Source: Planctomycetota bacterium
GTDB lineage: Bacteria; Planctomycetota; UBA1135; JADKAF01
Direction: 5' to 3'
DNA: 53,494 nucleotides
Assembly: GCA_016793245.1 (NCBI GenBank)
Contig: JAEUHW010000022.1
Coordinates: forward strand, 1 to 53,494
This document shows, piece by piece, positions 17,975-26,041 of this stretch; positions within the stretch are counted from its first letter, which is position 1; every line of letters starts with the position of its first letter. Position numbers and translations under genes: made by a program. Below the pieces are notes generated by a model. That model had not been told where the DNA came from. It saw only the letters and a list, made by a program, of their open reading frames with translations, and made no database searches.

Positions 17975-18470
17975 GAGTTCGGCTTCAGGGTAGGAAGGGA
18001 CGTGGCGAGCGCGGAGCAAATGCTGCCTGGCTCCGGCAGAGGCATTATCCGTGTCGGCGCAACTCCTGTTCCGCGACGCGCCGCCTGGCACATTCCACTC
18101 TCTGCCACAGACTCGACGGCCTCGCCCGACGTAGCCAAAGCCGCCAGACATCCCTGCACTCTTCAGCTCGGTCTGGTCCGGACGTCGCCGGAGGTGCGCG
18201 AATGAATTCGCGCTAAGGCACTCACGCCGCCATACGCTCCAAGAGCAAGGAGTCGATGGCTACACGACCCTCGCCGAAGGACGCTTTGCACAATTGCCAA
18301 GGATCCTTCACGCAAAGCAACTACCAAGGAGCTATAGCGCGCGAGAACGCAGGGCATCCCGCGATGTATCGCCCCGCATCCACGGAATGCGGCACGAAAG
18401 GTGCTGAGGCGCGATCCCCGTCGGCGCGGTTCGCCGACAGAGTTCCACACCGTCGCTGGAGAAGCACACC
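17975..18470. other. Divergent intergenic region without a gene
   Basis: About 496 bases lie between the minus-strand peroxidase start and the plus-strand lipoprotein start. Small frames have no domain-like content. The one clear structure is the inverted repeat at 18196-18213. Promoters of both flanking genes should be here. Confidence 0.55.
18196..18213. promoter_or_regulatory. 8-bp inverted repeat in divergent promoter region
   Basis: GCGCGAAT at 18196-18203 and ATTCGCGC at 18206-18213 are perfect inverted complements with a 2-base spacer. It lies about 220 bases from the peroxidase start and 258 bases from the lipoprotein start. A dimeric regulator site is possible; no regulator gene is adjacent. 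Confidence 0.4.
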
Positions 18471-19286
18471 ATGATTCCCTCGCCCTCGGTAGCCCTTACC
18501 GTCTTCGGTCTCGCTGTACTGACTGGTTGCGGCTTTGCGCCGCCGCGCGAGGAGACTGTGGCCGATCGCTTGGTCGCGATGGAGTCAGAGTTCCGTGCGC
18601 CCCCTGGAGTCGCCTCGACGAGGACGGAATCTTCGGGGCTACACTCCCACGAGCCCTACTCCGGCATGCCTGCCCTCGAGGACCTGGAGATATCGGAGGT
18701 ACCGGAGGACTCGCCTTGGCACCGCAACGTGCGCTTCGCGTTCCAGGACGAGGCGGACCCCATCGTCGGGAACGACGATCGCGATAGCCGGCTGGACCAC
18801 GGCGGTCTGCACGAACGGGACGATGTCGAGGAGAACGACGAGTGGACCTTTCAGACCGGCGCGGGCTTCACGCTCGACCCCGACATGTTCCTGATACCCT
18901 TCGTGCTGGAGGCGCGGATCGCGGAAGACTTCTACCTCGGCCCCTCGGTGCAGCTCGCGCATTCGAACTCGCGAGAGTTCCTGGGCCTGGGAGTCGAAGG
19001 GCGTGTCGAGCTAGCCGACCCCGTGTGGGAGAGCGACGATTTCTTTGACCGCGTCGTGCCGTTCGTCACGGGCGGCATCGGAGCGGCCTACCTCGAGAAG
19101 CAGGACCGCGCACGCAAGGATGACGATTGGGCCCTGATGCTGAATGCCGGGATCGGAGCCGAATACCGCATCGACGAACACGTCTCGATCGGCTCGCGTG
19201 TCGTCCTCGACTGGTTCGCCGATGATCTCGTCGGCGAGCGCTCCATGTTCGCGTGGCACGTGGTGACCCTTCGCTTCCGGTTCTGA
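18471..19286 (+). CDS. Outer-membrane beta-barrel-like lipoprotein, function unknown
   Basis: The 271-residue product begins with a lipoprotein signal whose lipobox is LTGC (Cys at residue 20). A disordered acidic stretch runs to about residue 115 (for example NDDRDSRLDHGGLHERDDVE), then come alternating strands typical of a small outer-membrane barrel: WTFQTGAGFTLDPDMFLIPF, YLGPSVQLAHSNSREFLGLG, GGIGAAYLEKQDRARKDDDW. It ends VVTLRFRF, with a terminal Phe as in barrel proteins. No enzyme motif is seen. The start at ATG 18471 is supported by the signal peptide. It resembles generic outer-membrane beta-barrel proteins, but I cannot name a family. Confidence 0.75.
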   Translation: MIPSPSVALTVFGLAVLTGCGFAPPREETVADRLVAMESEFRAPPGVASTRTESSGLHSHEPYSGMPALEDLEISEVPEDSPWHRNVRFAFQDEADPIVGNDDRDSRLDHGGLHERDDVEENDEWTFQTGAGFTLDPDMFLIPFVLEARIAEDFYLGPSVQLAHSNSREFLGLGVEGRVELADPVWESDDFFDRVVPFVTGGIGAAYLEKQDRARKDDDWALMLNAGIGAEYRIDEHVSIGSRVVLDWFADDLVGERSMFAWHVVTLRFRF

Positions 19287-19453
19287 CACCATCGGCCGCG
19301 CTCGATGAGCTGGTCGGTGCCGAGCCATCGAATCAAACCAGGGTGGTTGGCGGATCGCGGCGCACCGCCGCCAGCCTTGAGGCTCTCAGGCAGCTCGCAG
19401 CAATCTGAAGCGACGCCATCCAGTCGCTGATACCTGGCCGGACTCCGCGACAG

Positions 19454-19465
19454 CCCGAACCGCAC
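19454..19465. repeat. Dispersed motif CCCGAACCGCAC, copy 1
   Basis: This 12-mer recurs exactly at 20915-20926, and with one change at 8434-8445 beside the transposase remnant. The two exact copies lie in the same orientation on either side of the beta-helix lipoprotein gene. See the finding on this motif. Confidence 0.45.
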
Positions 19466-19539
19466 AGTCCGCGCCGAGCTGCGCCCCGCCCCTCCCAGCG
19501 TCCTATGCCGGCCGCGATGCCGAGCTCCGCCGCCCGAGA

Positions 19540-20799
19540 TCAGGGACGCCGATCCCCCGTACCGGCGGAGCTGGCCTTGGCCGGCGCAGAGTAGACCTCG
19601 CTCCCGTTCGCGCTCGCGGCATCAGGCTGCGTACGCCAGAAACCAGGGCCGATCCCGAACGGCGGCGCCGAGGCCAAACGTTCGAGCTCCTCTGGCGCGA
19701 GCTTGACCGTGCCCTCGATCCTGTTGTTCGCAAGCTGGTTGTCGCTGGCGTGGATGAGCTCGATGGCCACGCCGATGGCCCCGGTGATGTAGTTGCCTTC
19801 GATCACGTTGCCGCGCAGGACGGAATGTGCGAACGCAGCAGGCCAAGGCGGGCTGTCTGGCGGTGTCCGTAGCTTCACCGTGCCCTCTAGCACCGCCTGC
19901 TGCAGGTTGAGCAGTCGGATCGGGACGCCGCTCAACGGCTGCCCAGCGAGAGGAGGTCCGACGAACTCCGGGTACACCAGCGGGCGCACGCGCACCGTGT
20001 TGCCGCGCACGATGTTGCCCTCGCACACCGCACCAGGCCCATCGGGTGGCAGTACGCCGAGAATCACCGCATCCGTATGACCCTCGATGGCGTTGCCCTC
20101 GATGCGGTTCCCCGAGCAGGGCACTCCTGGGTCCGGTCGCACGCCGATGGCGATGCTCGGCCAGCCGAAGGGAACTTGCCACGGCTCCGGAGCGGCCACG
20201 TCGTTGCTCAGCACGTGCACGTTGCGTCCGCAGATCGCCACGGCGTGATAGGTGTTGCGGAAGGTGTTCCCGCGAATGAGCACCGCCGCATCGGCGTCCA
20301 CGTGCACCTCGACCGTGGTCGAGTTGCGAAAGGTGTTGCCTTCCACGACGTGCCCACCCTCGGTGTTGGGGAGCGCCGACCGCGCGGAGCTCTCGAAGGG
20401 CGCCAGGATGGTGAGCGAGGCGGTGAAGCCCTCGAACGTCAACGCACGCACCTGCTGCCTCCCACCCGAGAGGGCGAGGCCGCAGCAGGATCCGAAGTAG
20501 TCCTCTTCGCTCATGGACGCGAGCTGGGCGTCACCGCAGCCACGCAGCACGGTGCCGCCGGAATCCCCTCGCAGCGTGACGTCACTCGTGCGCAGCTCCA
20601 TGGGTTCGCCGCCGATCAGATAAGTGCCGACGGCGAACTGCACGGTTCCTCCGGGCTGCACGCGGTCGAAAGCGTCTCGCACGCTGGCACGGTCGCGCTC
20701 GCGATCGCCGGTAGGCGGTGCGACCTCGACCTCCAGCCCATCCGTTGCGGCGCAGGAAGTCATGATCAGCGCTCCGAGGAGTATCACACCGCTTCGCAT
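19540..20799 (-). CDS. Right-handed parallel beta-helix lipoprotein (pectate-lyase/NosD-like fold)
   Basis: The 419-residue product starts with a lipoprotein signal (MRSGVILLGALIMTSC). The body then shows repeated rungs with Asn ladders: VEGNTFRNSTTVEVHVDADA, IRGNTFRNTYHAVAICGRNV, RIEGNAIEGHTDAVIL, VRGNTVRVRPL, LRGNVIEGNYITGAIGVAIE, and NQLANNRIEGTVKL. This is the right-handed beta-helix pattern of polysaccharide lyases and NosD/CASH proteins. The N-terminal part (RDAFDRVQPGGTVQFAVGTY) also matches that family. It is probably surface-anchored and may bind or cleave a polysaccharide, but no catalytic residues can be assigned. The open frame extends upstream to 21093, yet only ATG 20799 gives the signal peptide. 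Confidence 0.85.
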   Translation of the reverse strand: MRSGVILLGALIMTSCAATDGLEVEVAPPTGDRERDRASVRDAFDRVQPGGTVQFAVGTYLIGGEPMELRTSDVTLRGDSGGTVLRGCGDAQLASMSEEDYFGSCCGLALSGGRQQVRALTFEGFTASLTILAPFESSARSALPNTEGGHVVEGNTFRNSTTVEVHVDADAAVLIRGNTFRNTYHAVAICGRNVHVLSNDVAAPEPWQVPFGWPSIAIGVRPDPGVPCSGNRIEGNAIEGHTDAVILGVLPPDGPGAVCEGNIVRGNTVRVRPLVYPEFVGPPLAGQPLSGVPIRLLNLQQAVLEGTVKLRTPPDSPPWPAAFAHSVLRGNVIEGNYITGAIGVAIELIHASDNQLANNRIEGTVKLAPEELERLASAPPFGIGPGFWRTQPDAASANGSEVYSAPAKASSAGTGDRRP

Positions 20800-21824
20800 G
20801 GCAAGACCTCGAGAAGGTTGTGTCGTGCCTACCCTATCCTGAATCGGAGGATAGCCCCTGGCGGCGCCGAGGAGTTCTCTCCAGCGCTCCGAGATCTGCC
20901 CATCTCCCCGCCATCCCGAACCGCACTCGCCCGCAACGAGCTCCGCGCGGCAGTCTCTCGCTGCCTGCGGGTGTTGCTGCCAGCGGCCCTGGATCCTGTG
21001 ACGTATCCATCGCTGGGTCGCCCTTCGTCTTCGATCTTCGCGACGGTCGCGACCCGGTCGTCGCATGGCGCTCTCCGTCGACGGTTGCCTCATACCAGTA
21101 CTGGGCGCCGATCGACGCCGGGCGCGCGCACGGTCGGGGTGGAGTGCTCGGGTCGCGGTCGAAGCCTATCTCGGTTCGCTCCCGATCACCGTCGAAGCCC
21201 CGCTCGGCGCCAACTCGCTCCCCTTGTCCCGATTCCGCAGTTGCTCCACCGTGCGAGAGCATCGAGAGAGCGTGGATCGCTCGAGCGGAGACGCGACGAG
21301 GTCGATCGCAGCCTCGTGGGTGTTGGGCGGAGCGACCAGCCTCGTCGCGAAGAGCCTGGTCGGCCTGACGAGCAGCATGGCTGCTGGAATGCCAGCCCTC
21401 CGTACGAAATGGCCCGGAGGTAGAGCGACGGGCCCAGAGTCGCCCTCGGCGCCGGCTCCATCGATGCTGGTCGCGTTTCTACAATTCGGACGATGCGGCA
21501 CCCTTGAGCGCCGGCTTCGTGGCGAGCGCGAACCTGGTATTCGGGGACATCTACCTGATACCGCGGCTCGCAGGCGAGAAGCGGAGCCTGCTTCCGCTGG
21601 TCGTCGCGCTCGGGCTCGCCGAGCTCGGCTTCGTCGGGGCGCCGTGGGCAGGATGCTCTGCGTATCGCTCTGGCCGGCATCCACGCGCCGCTCGCCCGCT
21701 CCGAGCGCGCGTAGCGGCTCGCACATCTCTTCGGCAATCCCGCGACTTCGGAGGACCAGCTTCCGGCTGGCACGGAAGATGCACTGGGAGCGGCGTGAGA
21801 ACCAAACGCCAAAGGCCACTCCCC
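20800..21824. other. Long gap without a confident gene, possibly decayed sequence
   Basis: About 1 kb between the beta-helix gene (minus) and the small lipoprotein (plus). Overlapping frames up to 340 codons exist but read as Arg/Pro-rich shadows. One plus-strand stretch near 21480-21650 (LSAGFVASANLVFGDIYLIP, then LLPLVVALGLAELGFVGAP) looks protein-like and could be a fragment of a lost membrane protein, but it has no clean start and its end decays into unnatural sequence. The dispersed motif copy at 20915 is also here. Confidence 0.4.
20915..20926. repeat. Dispersed motif CCCGAACCGCAC, copy 2
   Basis: This exact copy of the 12-mer at 19454-19465 lies about 115 bases upstream of the beta-helix gene start. 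The bases after it (CTCGCCCGCAACGAGCTC) loosely resemble those after the variant copy at 8434, suggesting a common longer degenerate element. Confidence 0.45.
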
Positions 21825-22232
21825 ATGAATCGGCACACCACTCTTCTCGGCATCGCCGCCACCACCCTTCTTTCCCTCGCGCTCGTCGCGTGCAAGCACG
21901 AGTCGGAAGCAAAGAGCCCGAACGGCGCGTTGCAGTTCGAGCTGAAGGCGCCCTCCAGCCAGACGATCACCCAGGGGACGACCAACCAGGTTCGCATCGG
22001 CGTCGATCGCAAGGACTTCAAGGGCGAGATCGACCTCAGCTTCGATCAGTTGCCGGCAGGTGTACGAGCCATCACCACCACGGTGATCCCGGCTAACCAG
22101 AGCTCTCTCGACGTCACGCTCGAAGCCGCGGGCGATGCTGGCCTCGTCGTCGACAAGGCCTGCGTGATCACCGCGAAGGGCGGCGGCGCGACGACCAACC
22201 AGACCTTCAAGGTCTCCGTGAAGCAGCGCTGA
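21825..22232 (+). CDS. Small lipoprotein, function unknown
   Basis: The 135-residue product has a lipoprotein signal ending in LALVAC (Cys near residue 23), followed by a single beta-sandwich-like domain: QFELKAPSSQTITQGTTNQV, RIGVDRKDFKGEIDLSFDQL, ITTTVIPANQSSLDVTLEAA. The pattern of Thr/Val strands and a conserved-looking F-x-G-E-I-D-L turn resembles bacterial Ig-like or CARDB-type modules in secreted proteins, but I would not assign one. The open frame runs back to about 21504, yet only ATG 21825 gives the signal peptide. A stem-loop follows the stop immediately. Confidence 0.75.
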   Translation: MNRHTTLLGIAATTLLSLALVACKHESEAKSPNGALQFELKAPSSQTITQGTTNQVRIGVDRKDFKGEIDLSFDQLPAGVRAITTTVIPANQSSLDVTLEAAGDAGLVVDKACVITAKGGGATTNQTFKVSVKQR

Positions 22233-22261
22233 GAGATCGCGGCGCCAGATCGCCGCATCTC
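22233..22261 (+). terminator. Stem-loop directly after the small lipoprotein stop
   Basis: GAGAT-C-GCGGCG (22233-22244) pairs with CGCCGC-ATCTC (22251-22261), giving an 11-bp stem with one bulged base and a 6-base loop. No T-run follows, so it may terminate weakly or protect the 3' end. Confidence 0.5.
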
Positions 22262-22352
22262 TAGCTGGCTGGAATCGGGCTGGCGCCCCGACGCGCGACG
22301 TCGAGGCTCCGGCCCGGTATCGTTCACCAAGCCTTCACCAGCGAACTCGCAG

Positions 22353-22835
22353 ATGAACCCACCCGTCAGCTCCAACAAGAACATCCTCGGACTGTGTGGC
22401 TGGGTGCTGCTCTGCTTTGCGGCAGCGTCGCTCGGGGCGCTGTGCCCGCCGGATGAGTGGTATGCCGCACTCCGGAAGCCGTCGTGGAATCCGCCCGGCT
22501 GGATCTTCGGCCCGGTGTGGTCCGCGCTCTACACGATGATGGCCGTGGCGGCCTGGCTGGTGTGGAAGCGCGGAGGCTTCGCCGCGCAGCGCCGGCCGCT
22601 CGGGGTGTTCCTCGCGCAGCTCGCGCTCAATGCGCTGTGGACGCCTCTGTTCTTCGGGCTGCACTGGCCGGGCGTGGCGTTCGCGGAGATCCTCCTGCTG
22701 GGGCTGGCCATCGCGTGGACGATCACTCTCTTCTGGCAAGTACAGCGCGCCGCCGCGTACCTGCTCATGCCCTATCTGGCGTGGGTGAGCTTCGCGGCCG
22801 TCTTGAACGGCACGCTGTGGAGGCTGAACTCCTGA
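22353..22835 (+). CDS. tspO: TspO/MBR family tryptophan-rich sensory protein
   Basis: The 160-residue product has five predicted transmembrane helices and the TspO signature: WYAALRKPSWNPPGWIFGPV, then WSALYTMMAVAAWLVWKRGG, ALNALWTPLFFGLHWPGVAF, and ending with LLMPYLAWVSFAAVLNGTLW. The many Trp residues and the W-x-P-P-x-W/F-x-F-G-P-x-W motif are diagnostic. TspO proteins bind tetrapyrroles and may degrade porphyrins or modulate stress responses; the specific role here is unknown. ATG 22353 is the natural start, although only a weak ribosome site is visible. It lies 120 bases after the lipoprotein stop and converges with the sigma-factor fusion gene. Confidence 0.95.
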   Translation: MNPPVSSNKNILGLCGWVLLCFAAASLGALCPPDEWYAALRKPSWNPPGWIFGPVWSALYTMMAVAAWLVWKRGGFAAQRRPLGVFLAQLALNALWTPLFFGLHWPGVAFAEILLLGLAIAWTITLFWQVQRAAAYLLMPYLAWVSFAAVLNGTLWRLNS

Positions 22836-22939
22836 GTGCCGCTCGCCCCCGAACCGTTACCTCGTCCTCGACCCCCGTGCGGTCGGCGGGTTCACGGCGA
22901 CGAAGGAGCTGAGGTTGGAAGGAGTGCCCAGGTCTCCTT

Positions 22940-25837
22940 TCAGCGACCTTGGAGGAGCTGGCGCTTCGCCCTCTCGACCGTCTCGGCGTGCGGCGTGACC
23001 ACGAAGCGCTGCGGCGTGCTCGACTCGACGATCTCGAGCTGGCGGGCAGTGGGGCCGTGATTCGCCCACGTTCCATGTCCGTTGGGGCTCAACTCGAGCA
23101 TCCACTCGAGGCGGTAGGTTCCGGGGCAAGGAACGCGCAGCGCGCCGCGCCCCGTCGCCATCGAGGCGCGGAAGTCGCGTTGGGTCCCGATCGCGGAGCC
23201 GAGATCCGCCGTCGGTAGGCGCAGCGGATCGAGCACGACGAAGAGCTCGAACGGCGCTTCGATCTTCGGCGCGTCGAGGCCGAGCTCGAGCTCGACCAAG
23301 AAGCCCGGCTCGAGGCGCAGCGTCTGCTCTTCCGCTTTCCAGCGCAGCGCGAGCGGCGCATAGCCCGCGTGCGAGAGCAGGAACGAACCGTGCTCGCTGA
23401 GGCAGATCGCCTCGAAGTGCCCATCGCGATCCGTCTCGATCCCATAGGCCCCCGCCGGGCCCTTCGCCGTGAGCGGTGCGAGCCGCATGTCGCGCGAGCG
23501 GCGGATCGGCTCGCCGTGCTCGTCGAGCACTCGCGCGCGCAGCTTGCGAAAGCGCCCGCGGAGATCGATGGAAGCGAGTCGCGGGTCCTCCGTGATGGGC
23601 GCTTCGCGGACCTGCAGATCCGCGATGTCGAGCAACGGCGCGATGCCGAGCTCGAGCTCGTCCCGAGAGTGGAACTGCCGCCCCGTGGCATCGATCAGGA
23701 AGCGGTACTTCCCGCAGGGCAGAGGGAAGCGGAACTCCGCAGAACCGAGCTGGACCCACTGCGCGAAGAGCTTCCCCCGTTCATCCACCGCATGTATCCA
23801 GAGCTTGGCTCCGGTGCTGATCTCGTCGACGAGGAAGCGGCCTTGCACGATCGAGATCTGCGGCAGGGCGAGCTCGAGCGCCAGCGCTTCCGCGCTCTCC
23901 GGAACCACGCTACGCAGCGGCGACCGCACGTTGCCTCCCGAGGTGGTCGCCTGCACCGTCGCTCGCTTCCAGGATCCGTCCTCCCGGAGCGCGAAGCGCC
24001 CCTCGGCGTCGAGCGCCGCGTACTTCGAGACGCGCGCCTGCTCGGGAGGAGCGGACTCCAGCACGACCTCCACCGAGACGTCGACGTTGGGTGGCGCGCT
24101 GCCGACCCGGACGATCCCGGAGACGAGCAACGGCGGTCGGCGGAGGACGATGTCGCCGAGATCGAACTCCTCGGGTGGCGGCGAAGCGATGCGCACGAAC
24201 GCACGCGCATCGGCGAGCGCGTCTCGCCCGCGGAACGAAAGTTCGCTCCGACCATCTCCTACGGGTCCTTCCCCCGCCCATGCGGGCCATCGAAAGCGCC
24301 CATCCGCATCGGTCTCGAGACCCGTGGAAACGGAACGCGCTTCGATCGTCCCCAGATACTCCGCGTGCTGCAGGCTGATCAGCTTCTGCGCGAGGATGCC
24401 GCCGTCCTCGTCCAGCAACCGTCCGGTGAGAACGGGCACACGCTCGCCCAAGGCGATGCGTACGGGGACGCGCTCACCCACGCGCGTCGGCCCATCGACC
24501 TCCACTTCGACGCGCACGCGCGAGCCATCGCGATAGTTGAAGGCGACTTGTAACCGGCAACCCAGACCGATGAACGGCAGCAGGCCTCGCCCCTCGTGCA
24601 GAGGGACGTAGGTGGTGAGCAGCGATTGCCAAAGGGTACGACCCGAGGCGAGGTCGGCGGCGGAGGTCCCCGAGACCATGACGACGGGAACTTCGCTCGC
24701 GAACCGCCCTTGCTCGTCGACGACGGAGATCTCGAGGCTCCCGGTCGGTGGCATGCGAAGCACGAGCGGGGCTTCGAGCGCCGAGGCGAGATCGATCGCG
24801 GCATCCACGGGTTCGGCGACGGGGAAGGCCAGCGTCGCGACGACTTGGTCCTTCAGATGCTCGGGAACGCGTGCGCGCCAATCGCTCGGAAACGCGATGA
24901 AGCCGTTCTCGGCCGTGCTACCTTCCCAGAGCCCCACCTCCTGGTCGTACTTTCGACTGAGGAGTGCGACCGGCACCTCCGCGAGAGGCAGCTCGCCCTC
25001 TCCGAGCACGAGGATGCCCGCGCCCGTCGGCGCCGCTGCTTCCTGGCGTCGTTCCTCTGACTCAGCTGGAGACGTCGCGCGCGCGAAGAGCGCGGGAGCC
25101 GCTTCGTCCGCAGCTCCGGTCCGTTCGACGCGCGGTTCGTCGAGCGCCGAGGTCAGCGCGGGGGCGAGCTCGTCCTCACGCGTCGGCCACGCATACCAGC
25201 CGGCGGCGAGCAGAAGCACCATCAAAGCCGCCGAGCCGAGGATCTTGATGCTCATGAGGGAAGTCACTGCCGTGAGGCCGAAGGTGCCGGCGGCGCGAGC
25301 CACGTCGCAGGCGAAGGGGAAGGCGATGGGAGCGAGGGCTTGCCTCCACGCGTCGCCGCGACCATAGCGCGCTTCGAGGCGCTGCCGCAGGAGCCCCCGC
25401 GCGCGATGGAGCCGCGTGCGAACCGTCTCCGCCGGGATGCCGCCCTCGCGCGCCGCGATCTCGCGCGGCGGCAGCTCTTCGAAGTAGTGCAGCCAGATCG
25501 TGCGGGCATAGGGCTCCTCGAGCGCTTGCACTTCGGCGAGCACGATCCGCGCGAGCTCGAGGCGCTCGCTCGTGGTCTCGGGCTCGAGCTGTGCTTCCGG
25601 CTTGGCTACCGCGCGCTCACGAGCTTCGCGACGCCCATCTCTGCGGCGCCGTTGCAGCACCTCGATGCGCGCGAGACCGCGCAACCAGCCCCACGCGCTG
25701 GTCGAACGCGAGCGCCGCGACTTGCGGCTCGCGATCCACACTTCCTGCACGACATCATCGGCCGCGCTCTCGCTGCCGAGCATCGCGACGACCAGAGCGC
25801 GCAAGGCGCGCAGGTGATTGAGCACGTCATCGGGCAT
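22940..25837 (-). CDS. ECF-type sigma factor fused to a transmembrane helix and a long extracytoplasmic beta-domain array
   Basis: This 965-residue protein is a chimera. Residues 1-160 are an ECF sigma factor: region 2 (SAADDVVQEVWIASR, WGWLRGLARIEVLQRRRR) and region 4 with its helix-turn-helix (YFEELPPREIAAREGG, PAETVRTRLHRARGLL). A single transmembrane helix lies at about 198-217 (LGSAALMVLLLAAGWYAW). The rest, about 740 residues, is a string of beta-sandwich modules resembling carboxypeptidase-regulatory-like or SpaA-type domains, with repeated turns such as LDAEGRFALREDGSW and LDEHGEPIRRSRDM. Sigma factors with C-terminal extensions are known in planctomycetes. A membrane-tethered sigma factor that senses an external signal is inference. 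A perfect 20-bp palindrome lies eight bases upstream of the start codon. Confidence 0.9.
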   Translation of the reverse strand: MPDDVLNHLRALRALVVAMLGSESAADDVVQEVWIASRKSRRSRSTSAWGWLRGLARIEVLQRRRRDGRREARERAVAKPEAQLEPETTSERLELARIVLAEVQALEEPYARTIWLHYFEELPPREIAAREGGIPAETVRTRLHRARGLLRQRLEARYGRGDAWRQALAPIAFPFACDVARAAGTFGLTAVTSLMSIKILGSAALMVLLLAAGWYAWPTREDELAPALTSALDEPRVERTGAADEAAPALFARATSPAESEERRQEAAAPTGAGILVLGEGELPLAEVPVALLSRKYDQEVGLWEGSTAENGFIAFPSDWRARVPEHLKDQVVATLAFPVAEPVDAAIDLASALEAPLVLRMPPTGSLEISVVDEQGRFASEVPVVMVSGTSAADLASGRTLWQSLLTTYVPLHEGRGLLPFIGLGCRLQVAFNYRDGSRVRVEVEVDGPTRVGERVPVRIALGERVPVLTGRLLDEDGGILAQKLISLQHAEYLGTIEARSVSTGLETDADGRFRWPAWAGEGPVGDGRSELSFRGRDALADARAFVRIASPPPEEFDLGDIVLRRPPLLVSGIVRVGSAPPNVDVSVEVVLESAPPEQARVSKYAALDAEGRFALREDGSWKRATVQATTSGGNVRSPLRSVVPESAEALALELALPQISIVQGRFLVDEISTGAKLWIHAVDERGKLFAQWVQLGSAEFRFPLPCGKYRFLIDATGRQFHSRDELELGIAPLLDIADLQVREAPITEDPRLASIDLRGRFRKLRARVLDEHGEPIRRSRDMRLAPLTAKGPAGAYGIETDRDGHFEAICLSEHGSFLLSHAGYAPLALRWKAEEQTLRLEPGFLVELELGLDAPKIEAPFELFVVLDPLRLPTADLGSAIGTQRDFRASMATGRGALRVPCPGTYRLEWMLELSPNGHGTWANHGPTARQLEIVESSTPQRFVVTPHAETVERAKRQLLQGR

Positions 25838-25844
25838 GGCGGGA

Positions 25845-25864
25845 GCGAACCGAGCTCGGTTCGC
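25845..25864. promoter_or_regulatory. 20-bp perfect palindrome at the sigma-fusion leader
   Basis: GCGAACCGAGCTCGGTTCGC is its own reverse complement. It ends eight bases before the ATG at 25837 on the minus strand, so it overlaps the region where the ribosome binding site must be. It could be an operator, or an RNA hairpin that controls translation. Confidence 0.6.
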
Positions 25865-26041
25865 GCGTGCTAGCTGCCGCCGTCACGGGATCGTTTCGGC
25901 GCATCCCGGATTCTCTGTCCCCGGGCTTCGTCTGCGGCGCCTCCACCTCGACCAGGATCCGGACGCGCGCCGTGGAGCGAAGCTCGGCTCCTGCGGCAAC
26001 GGAGGCGCCGCGCGCCCGGGATCGCGCGGGCTCGAAGGCTC

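Noticed and set aside
21480..21700. Membrane-protein-like fragment (LSAGFVASANLVFGDIYLIP)
   Set aside because: No start codon with context, no continuation, and the sequence decays into unnatural residues. It may be a relic but cannot be supported as a gene.
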